Positions 16,439-24,259 of a stretch of 45,356 nt of DNA are shown piece after piece. The translations under genes and the position numbers were made by a program. Under the pieces are notes generated by a model. That model worked only from the letters and a program-made list of their open reading frames with translations, made no database searches and was not told where the DNA came from. Position 1 is the first letter of the stretch, and each line of letters begins with the position of its first letter. Source of the stretch: an uncultured Alphaproteobacteria bacterium (GTDB lineage Bacteria; Pseudomonadota; Alphaproteobacteria; RF32; CAG-239); NCBI GenBank assembly GCA_944393215.1, contig CALXZL010000010.1, forward strand, positions 1-45,356, in the 5' to 3' direction.

Positions 16439-17008
16439 ATGAGTAACAGTAGCATCAATATTTGTTCGCAAGCGTTATTAAAAATAGGAGCTTCCAGTAT
16501 CACCAGTTTTGAAGACGGCACGGCAGAAGCAGAAATATCGGCTAACTTATATTCGCAAATACGAGATGCCTTATTATCGTCATATCCATGGAGCTTTGCC
16601 ATAATGCAGACAAAATTGGCACGCCTGGAGCAAACCCCATTGGCAGATTATCGTTATGCTTATTTACTTCCGTCAGATTTTTTGCGGGTTATATCGGCAG
16701 GAAACGGGAGCAGAGGAAGAGGAACGGAATATAAAATAGTCAAAGATTGTTTATACAGCAATCATCAGCAAATCAATTTAACATATATATATCGTCCGCT
16801 GGAAAATAATTTTCCGGCATATTTTTGTGAGGCATTAATAAACAAACTGGCATATGAATTTTGTTTACCATTAACCGAAAGTACAACCAGAGCAGAATTT
16901 TTAAGCAAAGTTGCAGAAGACAGTATCAATCGGGCGCGTTCGATTGATGCCCAGCAATCAACCCCGTCCAGATTTGAAGATTTCAGCCTTGTGGAGATAA
17001 GACAATGA
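16439..17008 (+). CDS. Tail tubular protein A (T7 gp11-like)
   Basis: A 189-residue protein that closes the portal and forms the upper tail ring in podoviruses. Family marks are an N-terminal ICSQALLKIGASSITSF block, a LLSSYPWSFA segment (the SYPWxF signature), YAYLLPSDFLRV, and a helical C-terminal part with EALINKLAYEFCLPLT. The length fits gp11 and its relatives. It overlaps the nozzle gene by four bases (ATGA). AAGGGA precedes the ATG. Confidence 0.85.
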   Translation: MSNSSINICSQALLKIGASSITSFEDGTAEAEISANLYSQIRDALLSSYPWSFAIMQTKLARLEQTPLADYRYAYLLPSDFLRVISAGNGSRGRGTEYKIVKDCLYSNHQQINLTYIYRPLENNFPAYFCEALINKLAYEFCLPLTESTTRAEFLSKVAEDSINRARSIDAQQSTPSRFEDFSLVEIRQ

Positions 17009-18903
17009 ATCAAATATGTGTCAAAACAAATTTTACGTCAGGACAGTTGTCAGATAAATTATATGGGCGCGGTGATTTAAGAATATATGAAAACGGTGCG
17101 GGAAAATTACAAAATGTCCAAATTCATCCGACCGGCGGCGTATCCAGAAGAAAAGGTTTAATGTATATAGATGAGATAGGAGAAGAGGGCAGGTTAATTT
17201 CATTTGAATTTAATACCGAACAAACCTATTTAATCTGTTTTTTGAATAAGAGTGCGAAGGTATATAAAAATAAAGAAGTTATTGCCACATTGGAGACACC
17301 GTGGACAACGGAGCAACTGCATCAAATAAATTGGACGCAAAGTGCCGATACCTTATTGATAGTACATCCGGATGTCCCGCCGCAGCAAATTAGCCGCAAT
17401 AATGATGAAGTATGGAAAATTTCGGCATGGTCGTTTTATCAAAAAGACGGGCAAGTTTTTTGTCCGTATTATAATTTTTATCAAAATAAAATAAAATTCA
17501 AACCGAGCGGAGCCAGCGGCAGCATCACAATAACAAGCGATACTAATATATTTACATCGGACTATGTTGGGATTCGGATAAAAATAAATGAGGGTGAAGC
17601 CATAATAAGAAGTGTCAGTGACAGCAAAAACTGCACGGCGGAAGTGAGTAAAAGATTAACAAGTACCACTGAAACCAATGAGTGGGAAGAACAAGCTTTT
17701 TCTGCATTGAGAGGATATCCAAATTCTGTAACGTTTCATCAAGACAGAATGGTTATAGGAGGTTCAAAAAGCTTACCGAACCATTTATGGCTGTCCAAAT
17801 CATCCGATTTGTTTAATTTTGACATCGGAACGGGCTTGGATGATGAATCAATCGATTTTGCCATATTGTCAGATCAGGTCAATGCCGTACTCAATGTTGT
17901 ATCAACAAGACATTTATTGGTTTTTACCACGGGGGCGGAGTGGATGGTCTCGGGAGAACCGTTAACACCAACCAGTATAACCCTAAATCGGCAAACAAAT
18001 ATCGGAACATATGGTAAATGCTCGCTGGCTCCGCAAAATGTAGACGGTGCCACATTATTTGTGTCACAAAACGGAAAGCAGTTAAGAGAATTTTTATATG
18101 CCGATGTAGAACAAGCTTATCAGGCAAAAGATTTAACCCTGCTTTCAAATGATATCATAAAAAATCCGATAGATTGCGTATATTTTCAAGGAGACAGCAT
18201 ATTATACATTATTTTGTCAGACGGCACGATCTCATGTTTAACCTCATATCGTACGGAAGAAGTTAATGCTTGGAGTAAAATGACCACACAGGGAAAATTT
18301 ATCTCTTGTGCTGTTATCGGAGATGAAATTTATTTCATCGTTAAAAGAGATGAAAAATATTTTTTGGAAATGTTAACGGAAGACATGTATGTAGATTGCG
18401 GGAGCATACAAACGTCAGATACGGCAAAAAAGAGCTGGAGCGGATTAGATTATTTGGAAGGCAAGGAAGTTTCTGTTGTCGGTGATGATTTTACAATCGG
18501 AGAAATAACGGTCGAAGACGGCAAGATAGAATTATCGGAGGCGGTAAAGCAAATCAAAGTCGGTTTGTCTTATGAACACATCATAGAACCGCTACCGTTA
18601 ATGTTAGATTCCGCCAAACCGTATCCGCCCAAAGCCTATCGCATGGTTTATGGCATTTTCCGAATTATCGGAACAAAATCGCTGTGTTTAGATTTTGGCA
18701 ACGGCTATTTTGAAGTACCGTTAAAAAAAATGTATCGCGACCAAATTTTAGATTCCCCGCCCAATGCCTATAGTGGGGATATTGAATTGCGTTCAATTGG
18801 TTGGATAAGAGAACCGCAAAAACCGATGTGGAGTATAAAAAGCAGTGTTCCGGATGCATTTGAATTATTGTCGGTTGCAACGGAAATAAAAACCAAAGAT
18901 TAA
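17005..18903 (+). CDS. Tail nozzle protein (tail tubular protein B-like)
   Basis: A 632-residue beta-rich protein. Family marks are FTSGQLSDKLYGRGDLRIYENGA at the start, GGVSRRKGLMYI, a FNTEQTYLICF strand, a DTLLIVHPDVPPQ segment, RGYPNSVTFHQDRMVIGGS and LVFTTGAEWMVSG. It is shorter than T7 gp12. It would form the tail end below tail tube A. No fibre-like C-terminal repeat is visible, and no fibre gene follows, so how a particle would recognise cells is open. Confidence 0.8.
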   Translation: MNQICVKTNFTSGQLSDKLYGRGDLRIYENGAGKLQNVQIHPTGGVSRRKGLMYIDEIGEEGRLISFEFNTEQTYLICFLNKSAKVYKNKEVIATLETPWTTEQLHQINWTQSADTLLIVHPDVPPQQISRNNDEVWKISAWSFYQKDGQVFCPYYNFYQNKIKFKPSGASGSITITSDTNIFTSDYVGIRIKINEGEAIIRSVSDSKNCTAEVSKRLTSTTETNEWEEQAFSALRGYPNSVTFHQDRMVIGGSKSLPNHLWLSKSSDLFNFDIGTGLDDESIDFAILSDQVNAVLNVVSTRHLLVFTTGAEWMVSGEPLTPTSITLNRQTNIGTYGKCSLAPQNVDGATLFVSQNGKQLREFLYADVEQAYQAKDLTLLSNDIIKNPIDCVYFQGDSILYIILSDGTISCLTSYRTEEVNAWSKMTTQGKFISCAVIGDEIYFIVKRDEKYFLEMLTEDMYVDCGSIQTSDTAKKSWSGLDYLEGKEVSVVGDDFTIGEITVEDGKIELSEAVKQIKVGLSYEHIIEPLPLMLDSAKPYPPKAYRMVYGIFRIIGTKSLCLDFGNGYFEVPLKKMYRDQILDSPPNAYSGDIELRSIGWIREPQKPMWSIKSSVPDAFELLSVATEIKTKD

Positions 18904-18918
18904 AGAAGGGAGAAATAA

Positions 18919-19287
18919 ATGGGAGGAATAGGTACAGCCATAACGGCAGGTTTGTCTGCGGTCAATTTGTTAAATGAGGCAAATGCCCAAAGCAAACAGT
19001 TAAAACAAATGCAGAAGGAATATGAATACAATCAAAAGAAGCGAAAAAATTTATTGGATGCACAGTTGGCAAGTCGCCGAGCCAGTTTGAGCTCAATGGG
19101 TTTGAGTTCAAGCAAATCAGCGCTGGCGGCGCAACAAAGAGAGCTAAAAGAAGGATATGACGACTTAGCCTATAATAATGATAATTTTGATTATAATTAT
19201 CAGCAAAAGTATCGAGAAAAAGAAAAGAATTTGACTTCGGGTATCTTAGATTCAATTTGGGATACCACGGGAAAAATCATTAAATAG
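18919..19287 (+). CDS. Small helical phage protein, possible internal virion protein
   Basis: A 122-residue protein with a glycine/alanine-rich hydrophobic start (MGGIGTAITAGLSAVNLL) and a long charged helical middle (about 25-95). The pattern resembles the small T7 gp14-like internal protein that inserts in the outer membrane during ejection, but the match is weak. The much larger partner proteins gp15 and gp16 of T7 are absent. GGGAG precedes the ATG. Confidence 0.5.
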   Translation: MGGIGTAITAGLSAVNLLNEANAQSKQLKQMQKEYEYNQKKRKNLLDAQLASRRASLSSMGLSSSKSALAAQQRELKEGYDDLAYNNDNFDYNYQQKYREKEKNLTSGILDSIWDTTGKIIK

Positions 19288-19296
19288 GAGAAAAAC

Positions 19297-19494
19297 ATGC
19301 CGAGAAGAAAAACAACCTATAAAGAAAAGAGACAAAAAGCCTATGAAAAAAATTTGCCATTAGGAGAACAACTGGATGCCATATTGAAAGCCTTTGACAT
19401 GGTTTTGCAAGAAGGCGGAGATTTGCCCTATGAGTTGATAGATGTGATTGAAAAATGGCAAGCGATTAAGTTCAAATATCCAAAACAATTATAA
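19297..19494 (+). CDS. Small hypothetical phage protein
   Basis: A 65-residue protein with a basic start (MPRRKTTYKEKRQKAYEK) and an acidic second half (LPLGEQLDAILKAFDMVLQEGGDLPYELIDVIEKW) ending IKFKYPK. A similar closing pattern occurs in phage proteins that follow tail genes, with unknown role. GGAG lies nine bases before the ATG. It is the last intact gene of the structural operon. Confidence 0.55.
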   Translation: MPRRKTTYKEKRQKAYEKNLPLGEQLDAILKAFDMVLQEGGDLPYELIDVIEKWQAIKFKYPKQL

Positions 19495-19505
19495 AGGAGA
19501 AAACA

Positions 19506-19756
19506 ATGAATAAAATAATAAAAGAATTAGGAAAATAGCATTAAAGAAGGTAAAAAATAAAAGTGTAAATAAAGCAATGGAAAAAGCTAGTGAAACTTAC
19601 AAAAAAATAAAAAATGAAGTCCTTGGAATTAAAACTCTTAATGTTGGCGAAAAAGAAACAATAAAGTGTTTAAAAAATTCAAGAAATAGCGTAAGTAAAT
19701 GTAAAAACATTGGCAATAAAGTGAGAAAAAACTATCATAAAAACAAGAATATATAA
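19506..19756 (+). pseudogene. Small basic protein gene with an apparent -1 frameshift
   Basis: A strong ribosome site (AAAGGAG) and ATG at 19506 open a frame that stops at TAG 19536 after ten codons. The -1 frame is open from there to TAA at 19756 and would add about 73 residues that are very rich in Lys and Asn. The break is at an A-run (19532-19535): one extra A would give one reading frame of about 83 residues. This could be a disabled gene, a programmed -1 frameshift or a sequencing error. ATG at 19577 alone would give 59 residues. I do not recognise the product. AT content is higher than in the tail genes. Confidence 0.5.
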
Positions 19757-19766
19757 ACAATATAAT

Positions 19767-19794
19767 AAAAGGCAATATTTTTATATTGCCTTTT
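19767..19794. terminator. Terminator closing the structural operon
   Basis: GGCAATAT (19771-19778) and ATATTGCC (19783-19790) pair around TTTT, extended by AAAA before and TTTT after. The symmetric tracts allow termination in both directions. It closes the phage operon. Confidence 0.85.
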
Positions 19795-19832
19795 ATTTAA
19801 TTTTTATTATCTTGAAACAAAAAGAGGATATC

Positions 19833-20093
19833 ATGAAGAAGATAATGTTTTTCATAATTGGTTTTTTTATTGTTCCAATAATTATGGGGGGCATAACGGC
19901 ATTTGTCTTCAATCCGCAAGACTATGAGTTATATGCAGGTTTTTGGGGAAGTGTTTATCTACTCATATATATAATATTCCCACTTCTGTATCGTCCGAAA
20001 ATCAAACAAAAAATGAGCAAACCGGCGTTTTATGTGCTGATATATGCCGTGTTGTTTATCCTCACCGGCTTAAGCTTAATCTATTTCAATTAA
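19833..20093 (+). CDS. Small three-helix membrane protein
   Basis: An 86-residue protein with hydrophobic segments at about residues 2-24, 35-55 and 63-85, separated by short charged loops. I do not recognise the family. ATG at 19833 has GAGG six bases upstream; TTG at 19812 would add seven residues. It follows the phage operon terminator and precedes the repeat region, so it may be an accessory (moron-type) gene of the phage module or an unrelated chromosomal gene. No promoter is obvious. Confidence 0.55.
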   Translation: MKKIMFFIIGFFIVPIIMGGITAFVFNPQDYELYAGFWGSVYLLIYIIFPLLYRPKIKQKMSKPAFYVLIYAVLFILTGLSLIYFN

Positions 20094-20119
20094 TTTTTTT
20101 TCAAAAACACAATCTCCAC

Positions 20120-20305
20120 AAGGCACGAACCAAGCTGATACGGTCAAGCTGGCTTCAGCTTGTCAAATGCTCTTTCTTTTATTGCCTGCGCGAGGCACTT
20201 CAGCTCCGTCCAGAACGTAAAGAGCATCGCGGCATCAAGGCACGGGCAGAGCGACAATCAAACAGATGCGGTCAAGCTGGCATCAGCTTGTTTACGTTTT
20301 TTTTA
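20120..20305. other. Palindrome-rich, GC-richer stretch; possible structured RNA or dispersed element
   Basis: There is no convincing gene in 20094-20353. TGCTCTTT (20168-20175) pairs with AAAGAGCA (20219-20226), enclosing the hairpin TGCCT/AGGCA (20183-20197). AACGTAAA (20214-20221) pairs with TTTACGTT (20291-20298), enclosing the last hairpin. The two long stems share three bases and so exclude each other. The last hairpin, CAAGCTG/CAGCTTG (20273-20290), is followed by a T-rich run and could terminate rightward transcription. A weak frame crossing this stretch looks like a chance translation. Confidence 0.4.
20137..20291. repeat. Two 27-bp direct repeats, each containing a palindrome
   Basis: The copies at 20137-20163 and 20265-20291 differ at two of 27 positions. 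Both contain CAAGCTG, a four-base loop (GCTT or GCAT) and CAGCTTG. Each is preceded at variable distance by CAAGGCACG (20118-20126 and 20235-20243), so the repeated unit may be longer. The two loop bases differ but the stems are kept, which suggests that the hairpin matters. Confidence 0.75.
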
Positions 20306-20353
20306 GAAAATTGGCATTAAAGTAACGCGAGAGAAAAAATCGGATTCGTAAAA

Positions 20354-21070
20354 ATGTTAAATGCCATAAATGAAGAGATAGTATACGTTAACGGGCAGCC
20401 GCGCAAATTAATAATATTTCTGCACGGCTACATAGACAGTGCTGATTATTTGGAAGGAAAATTGCAAAATTTCATCAAGGCATTTGATAATACGGCAATA
20501 CATTTGCCGCAAGCACCGATATGTTGTGAAATTTTGGAAGACAAGCGTCAGTGGTATTCCATGCATCGATTTGATCCAGATGATGAGAGAAAAACGGTTC
20601 CAAGTATGGAAGAGTGCATAGCCATATATGATAAAATGACCTTAGGGTTAGAAGAGTCATTTTCTTATCTAAATGATTATATTGAGCAATGTCTGAATGA
20701 ATATCAATTAGAAGACAAAGATTTATATTTGTGCGGCTTCTCTCAAGGAGCAATGTTGGCAATATATACGGCGCTGATGAGAGAGCATCAAATCGGAGGG
20801 TGTGTCAGTTTCAGCGGGATTATGGCAGGGCATAAATTTTTAATGAAGCATGCACAATCCAAGCCGGATATATTATTAATACACGGAGATGCCGATAATT
20901 TAGTTCGTTTTGAGGCAATGTCTTTCACGGAAAAAGAACTAAAAAAATTGGGCATAAAAGTAGAAACATGCAAAGTCAAAGCCGGACAGCACCGCATCAG
21001 CGAAGAAGGGTTGGAAGCCGCGGTTGATTTTATTATGAAGCATAATTTTTCGCAAAGGAAAATAGCTTAG
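20354..21070 (+). CDS. Alpha/beta hydrolase of the phospholipase/carboxylesterase family
   Basis: A 238-residue cytosolic serine esterase. The triad is visible: Ser130 in GFSQGAM, Asp181 in HGDADNLV and His213 in GQHRISEEG, with an oxyanion-type LHGYIDSADYL loop near residue 24. The length and motifs match the YpfH/lysophospholipase-like group; the physiological substrate cannot be told. It is preceded by the repeat region and has only a weak ribosome site. The end overlaps the end of the convergent binding-protein gene by four bases. Confidence 0.88.
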   Translation: MLNAINEEIVYVNGQPRKLIIFLHGYIDSADYLEGKLQNFIKAFDNTAIHLPQAPICCEILEDKRQWYSMHRFDPDDERKTVPSMEECIAIYDKMTLGLEESFSYLNDYIEQCLNEYQLEDKDLYLCGFSQGAMLAIYTALMREHQIGGCVSFSGIMAGHKFLMKHAQSKPDILLIHGDADNLVRFEAMSFTEKELKKLGIKVETCKVKAGQHRISEEGLEAAVDFIMKHNFSQRKIA

Positions 21071-22086
21071 AAGAAAGATTGAGCGCCGATAAGTCCGCCG
21101 TTTTCGATCAGATTATTTTTATCTCTTTTAATTTTAAATTCAGAAAGCTCACCCAGATTTCTTTCATAAATTTCGCCATAATTTCCGAGTTCTTTGATAG
21201 CAATTCGAACCCAGTCGGGATTGAGCTCAAATTTATTCCAAACGTCGGGATTAAAGCCTAAAAGATTTTTAAGAGATTCATCTTTAATACCGATAAAGAC
21301 ATCAATATTTTTAGAATTAATACCTTGTTTTTCAGCCAAAGCCAAGGCATTAATAATCCATTTGACCGAAGCCCGGAGTTTTTGATTATCTTTCAAAACC
21401 TGGGCATAAATTGGTTTTTCGGCAACGACTTCAGGTAAAATTTCAATTTGCACGTTAGCATTTTTAAGATGATTGATAATGCTGATTAAATCGAGTTCAT
21501 TACCGGTAAAGAGATCGCATCTTTTAAGGAGAAAAGCTTCCAAGGCGCTGTGCTGATTATTAAAAAAGAGGGGACGCAAATCCAAATTATATTTATTATT
21601 AAAATCTCTGAAATTATAAAAATCGTAATTTTTATTAAGCAGACAAATCTTTTTACCTTTAAAATCTTCCATGGAAGTTGCCTGATTATTTTTATGAGCA
21701 AGGAACATTTGTCTGGTATAATAAATCAGCTCGGCTTGAGTTGTTTTTCCTGAAATATCTTGAGAAGCAGTTCCGGGAGCATTTCCGAGCATGATATCAA
21801 TTTTATTATGAGCAATGGCAGAATTGACTTGATTTTCTTTAACATTGACCAAGCGAAATTTATCGGATCTTCCGAAAATGGCAATAGAAAAAACGCGACA
21901 CAAGTCGGCGTCAATTCCGCGCCAATATCCGGCTTCATCTTTATAAGCATAAGTTTCGGAATCCAAATCAGTACCGCAAAGGACTTCACCGCGAGACTTT
22001 ATATATCTGAACCCGATATCTGCCGCCCAAGCATTAGCAGTCAAAAAACATCCGCAAAGACATAAAAAGAAAAATTTTTGTTTCAT
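21067..22086 (-). CDS. Periplasmic amino-acid-binding protein of an ABC transporter (AapJ-like)
   Basis: A family 3 solute-binding protein of 339 residues. A signal peptide covers about residues 1-22 (ending ANAWA). Marks of the general L-amino-acid binding group are FRYIKSRGEVLCG, YWRGIDADLCRVFSIAIFG and a late NPDWVRIAIKELGNYGEIYERN block. No permease or ATPase lies nearby, so it must work with a distant transporter or is a solitary receptor. ATG at 22086 puts the signal peptide in place; TTG at 22098 would add four residues. No good ribosome site is seen for either. Confidence 0.85.
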   Translation of the reverse strand: MKQKFFFLCLCGCFLTANAWAADIGFRYIKSRGEVLCGTDLDSETYAYKDEAGYWRGIDADLCRVFSIAIFGRSDKFRLVNVKENQVNSAIAHNKIDIMLGNAPGTASQDISGKTTQAELIYYTRQMFLAHKNNQATSMEDFKGKKICLLNKNYDFYNFRDFNNKYNLDLRPLFFNNQHSALEAFLLKRCDLFTGNELDLISIINHLKNANVQIEILPEVVAEKPIYAQVLKDNQKLRASVKWIINALALAEKQGINSKNIDVFIGIKDESLKNLLGFNPDVWNKFELNPDWVRIAIKELGNYGEIYERNLGELSEFKIKRDKNNLIENGGLIGAQSFF

Positions 22087-22146
22087 TTTTTTAACCAATT
22101 AATGTTATAATAAATCAAATTTAAAAATAATATAGGACATATTTAA

Positions 22147-22812
22147 ATGAAAAGTAAGCAAATTTTTCAACTTATTATCGGTTGTTTTATGTTGATAAAT
22201 TTTCCGGCATATGCGGCGGCACCGGAAGCAAAAGAAGCCATGACATGGTCAGAAGATAAGGGAAATTTATTGTTACAAACTTTTCAGGAAAAAAATCTGG
22301 CAGAAAAATATAAAAAGCTGGATGAGTTATTTTTAAATTATGTCGATTTAGGCTACATAAGCAAATTTGTCATGGGAAAATATTGGCGAGAGATGAGTCC
22401 AGAGCAACAGGAGCAGTATCAAGATTTGTTCAAAAGATATGCTTTGGCAGTATATAAAGGCTTTCCGTTGACATTTAATTATCCGATAACCTTTAGTCTG
22501 AACAATGCCATAGTTTCTCAAAATTATACGGAAGTATTTGCCACAATAGATTTGGGCGGCAATTTTCAAGAAAAAGAAAATCAGCCTCAAAAAATCAATG
22601 TGATTTTTAAGCTGGTTAAAAATGGAAATGACATCAAAATCATCGATTTAACCTTGGCGGAAAGCAGTCTGATTTTATCATATCGCAACCGTTTTTATCA
22701 AATGGTGGCAGAAGATGAAGGAGACATGAGCTGGTTTTTGGAAGATTTTGAGACCATAGTAACATCAACCGAAAAGACCAATCGGCAAAAATTGGAAGAA
22801 AATCAGCAATAA
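22147..22812 (+). CDS. mlaC: MlaC-like phospholipid-binding protein
   Basis: A 221-residue periplasmic protein of the toluene-tolerance Ttg2D/MlaC family. It has a signal peptide (about 1-23, ending AYAAA), then the typical LDELFLNYVDLGYISKFVMGKYWREMSPEQQEQYQDLF block and a beta-rich part with a YRNRF segment. MlaC shuttles phospholipids between the outer-membrane MlaA complex and the inner-membrane MlaFEDB transporter. None of those genes is in the window. AGGA precedes the ATG. It is divergent from the binding-protein gene, 60 bases apart. Confidence 0.85.
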   Translation: MKSKQIFQLIIGCFMLINFPAYAAAPEAKEAMTWSEDKGNLLLQTFQEKNLAEKYKKLDELFLNYVDLGYISKFVMGKYWREMSPEQQEQYQDLFKRYALAVYKGFPLTFNYPITFSLNNAIVSQNYTEVFATIDLGGNFQEKENQPQKINVIFKLVKNGNDIKIIDLTLAESSLILSYRNRFYQMVAEDEGDMSWFLEDFETIVTSTEKTNRQKLEENQQ

Positions 22813-22836
22813 AAGCGCAATTATAATAAAATAACC

Positions 22837-22863
22837 TTGAATTTATAAAGATAAACTTATAAT
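22837..22863 (+). promoter_or_regulatory. Candidate promoter of gltX
   Basis: TTGAAT (22837-22842) and a perfect TATAAT (22858-22863) are separated by 15 bases, slightly short. The gltX start is 44 bases downstream. Confidence 0.45.
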
Positions 22864-22906
22864 ATCGGCTTTAGTTTTGTAATAATTAAAGTGGATATTT
22901 TAAGTT

Positions 22907-24229
22907 ATGAGTGAAATAAAAGTCAGATTTGCACCGTCGCCGACCGGTTATATGCATATCGGAAACACCAGAACAGCTTTGTTCAACTGGTTGTTAGCCA
23001 AGAAGTTGGGCGGCAAGTTTATGCTTCGTATTGATGATACCGATAAGTTGCGTTCAAAAGAAGAATATGAGCTTTCTTTGAGAGATTCGTTAAAATGGCT
23101 CGGGCTTGTTTGGGAAGAAGAAGCCAGACAATCTGCCCGTTTTGACAGATATAACGAAGTGGTTGAACAATTAAAGAAGGAAGGCAGAATATATGCTTGC
23201 TATGAAACGGCGGAAGAATTGGAGTTTATGCGCAAACGTCTGATGAACAAAGGTTTACCGCCGATTTATGATCGTTCGGCGTTGAAGTTGACGGCAGAAC
23301 AAATTGCCGCTTATGAAAAAGAAGGCCGCAAACCGCACTATCGTTTCAAGTTACTTGACGGCGAAATTAAGTGGAATGATATGGTTAGAGGCGAAGTGAA
23401 ATATGAAGCCAAAAATTTGAGCGATCCGATTATTATCAGAGAGGACGGAAGCTTTTTATATCACTTACCATCAGTCATTGATGACCATGATTTTGGTATT
23501 ACACACATTATCCGTGGTGAAGACCACGTGACCAACACCGCATCTCAAGTTCAAATGTTTGAGGCTTTGGGCGGAACGGTGCCGACATTCGGGCACTTGC
23601 CGTTGTTGACCGGAAAAGAAGGTAAATTGTCCAAACGCTTGGGCAGCTTGGGTGTGAGAGAATTAAAAGCCGAGGGCATTGAGCCAATGGCGATTAGCTC
23701 ATTCTTAGCCAAATTAGGCACGTCAGAGAGTATTGAGCCGTTTTATGATTTGGAAAGTTTGGCAAAATCTTTGGATTTGAGCAAAATCGGTCGTTCTCAG
23801 CCTAAGTTTGATGTTGAAGAATTGGAAATGTTCAATACCAAATTTATTCACGGTGCACCTTATGAATACGTTAAAGGTCGTGTGGATGTCGATGAAAACT
23901 TCTGGAATGCCGTTAAAGGTAATTTGACCTTTGTCAAAGATATAAGTGCTTGGGAAGACATTTGCCACAAAGAAGTTAAACCGATAATTGAAGATTCTGC
24001 TTTGACCGAAGCCGCCGCTGATTTGTTGCCGGCAGAACCCTGGAATGAAGAAACCTTCAATCTTTGGGTTAATGAAGTCAAAGCCAAAACCGGTAAAAAG
24101 GGTAAAGATTTGTTCCACCCGATAAGAAAAGCATTAACTGCTCAAGAAAACGGACCGGAACTTAAAATCTTAATGCCTTTGATGGGCAGAGCCAAAGCCT
24201 ATAAGAGATTAAAAGGCGAAGCCGCATAA
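22907..24229 (+). CDS. gltX: Glutamyl-tRNA synthetase
   Basis: Class I synthetase that charges tRNA-Glu. In 440 residues the ATP-binding HIGN is at 17-20, and KLSKR at 240-244; IDDTD follows the first motif. The size fits bacterial GluRS without extra domains. Many alphaproteobacteria carry two gltX copies, one mischarging tRNA-Gln for the GatCAB route; which role this copy has cannot be told from the sequence. cysS follows after 30 bases, so an operon of two synthetases is likely. Confidence 0.95.
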   Translation: MSEIKVRFAPSPTGYMHIGNTRTALFNWLLAKKLGGKFMLRIDDTDKLRSKEEYELSLRDSLKWLGLVWEEEARQSARFDRYNEVVEQLKKEGRIYACYETAEELEFMRKRLMNKGLPPIYDRSALKLTAEQIAAYEKEGRKPHYRFKLLDGEIKWNDMVRGEVKYEAKNLSDPIIIREDGSFLYHLPSVIDDHDFGITHIIRGEDHVTNTASQVQMFEALGGTVPTFGHLPLLTGKEGKLSKRLGSLGVRELKAEGIEPMAISSFLAKLGTSESIEPFYDLESLAKSLDLSKIGRSQPKFDVEELEMFNTKFIHGAPYEYVKGRVDVDENFWNAVKGNLTFVKDISAWEDICHKEVKPIIEDSALTEAAADLLPAEPWNEETFNLWVNEVKAKTGKKGKDLFHPIRKALTAQENGPELKILMPLMGRAKAYKRLKGEAA

Positions 24230-24259
24230 TTAAAATAACAAAAATAAAGGAGAAAAATC

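Larger units (their letters stand above)
7464..19794. mobile_element. Phage-derived module: podovirus-type packaging, head, tail and lysis genes with a repressor
   Basis: A contiguous block bounded on the left by the convergent end of the HAD gene and on the right by the terminator at 19767-19794; a small membrane protein and a repeat region beyond may also belong. It holds a repressor, terminase, portal, scaffold, capsid, tail tube A, nozzle, endolysin and holin homologues. I found no integrase, excisionase, replication gene, tail fibre, T7 gp15/gp16-sized ejection protein or flanking tRNA. Base composition looks like the surrounding chromosome by eye. It could be a defective prophage, a satellite or a domesticated particle. 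Confidence 0.85.

Noticed and set aside
8510-20093. Diversity-generating retroelement, suggested by the Bbp19-like protein and podovirus type
   Set aside because: There is no reverse transcriptase gene, no template/variable repeat pair and no C-type lectin-like fibre in the window.
19943-20320. A 125-codon open frame across the end of the small membrane protein and the repeat region
   Set aside because: It overlaps the better-supported membrane protein in another frame, has no ribosome site, and its product reads like translated palindromes.
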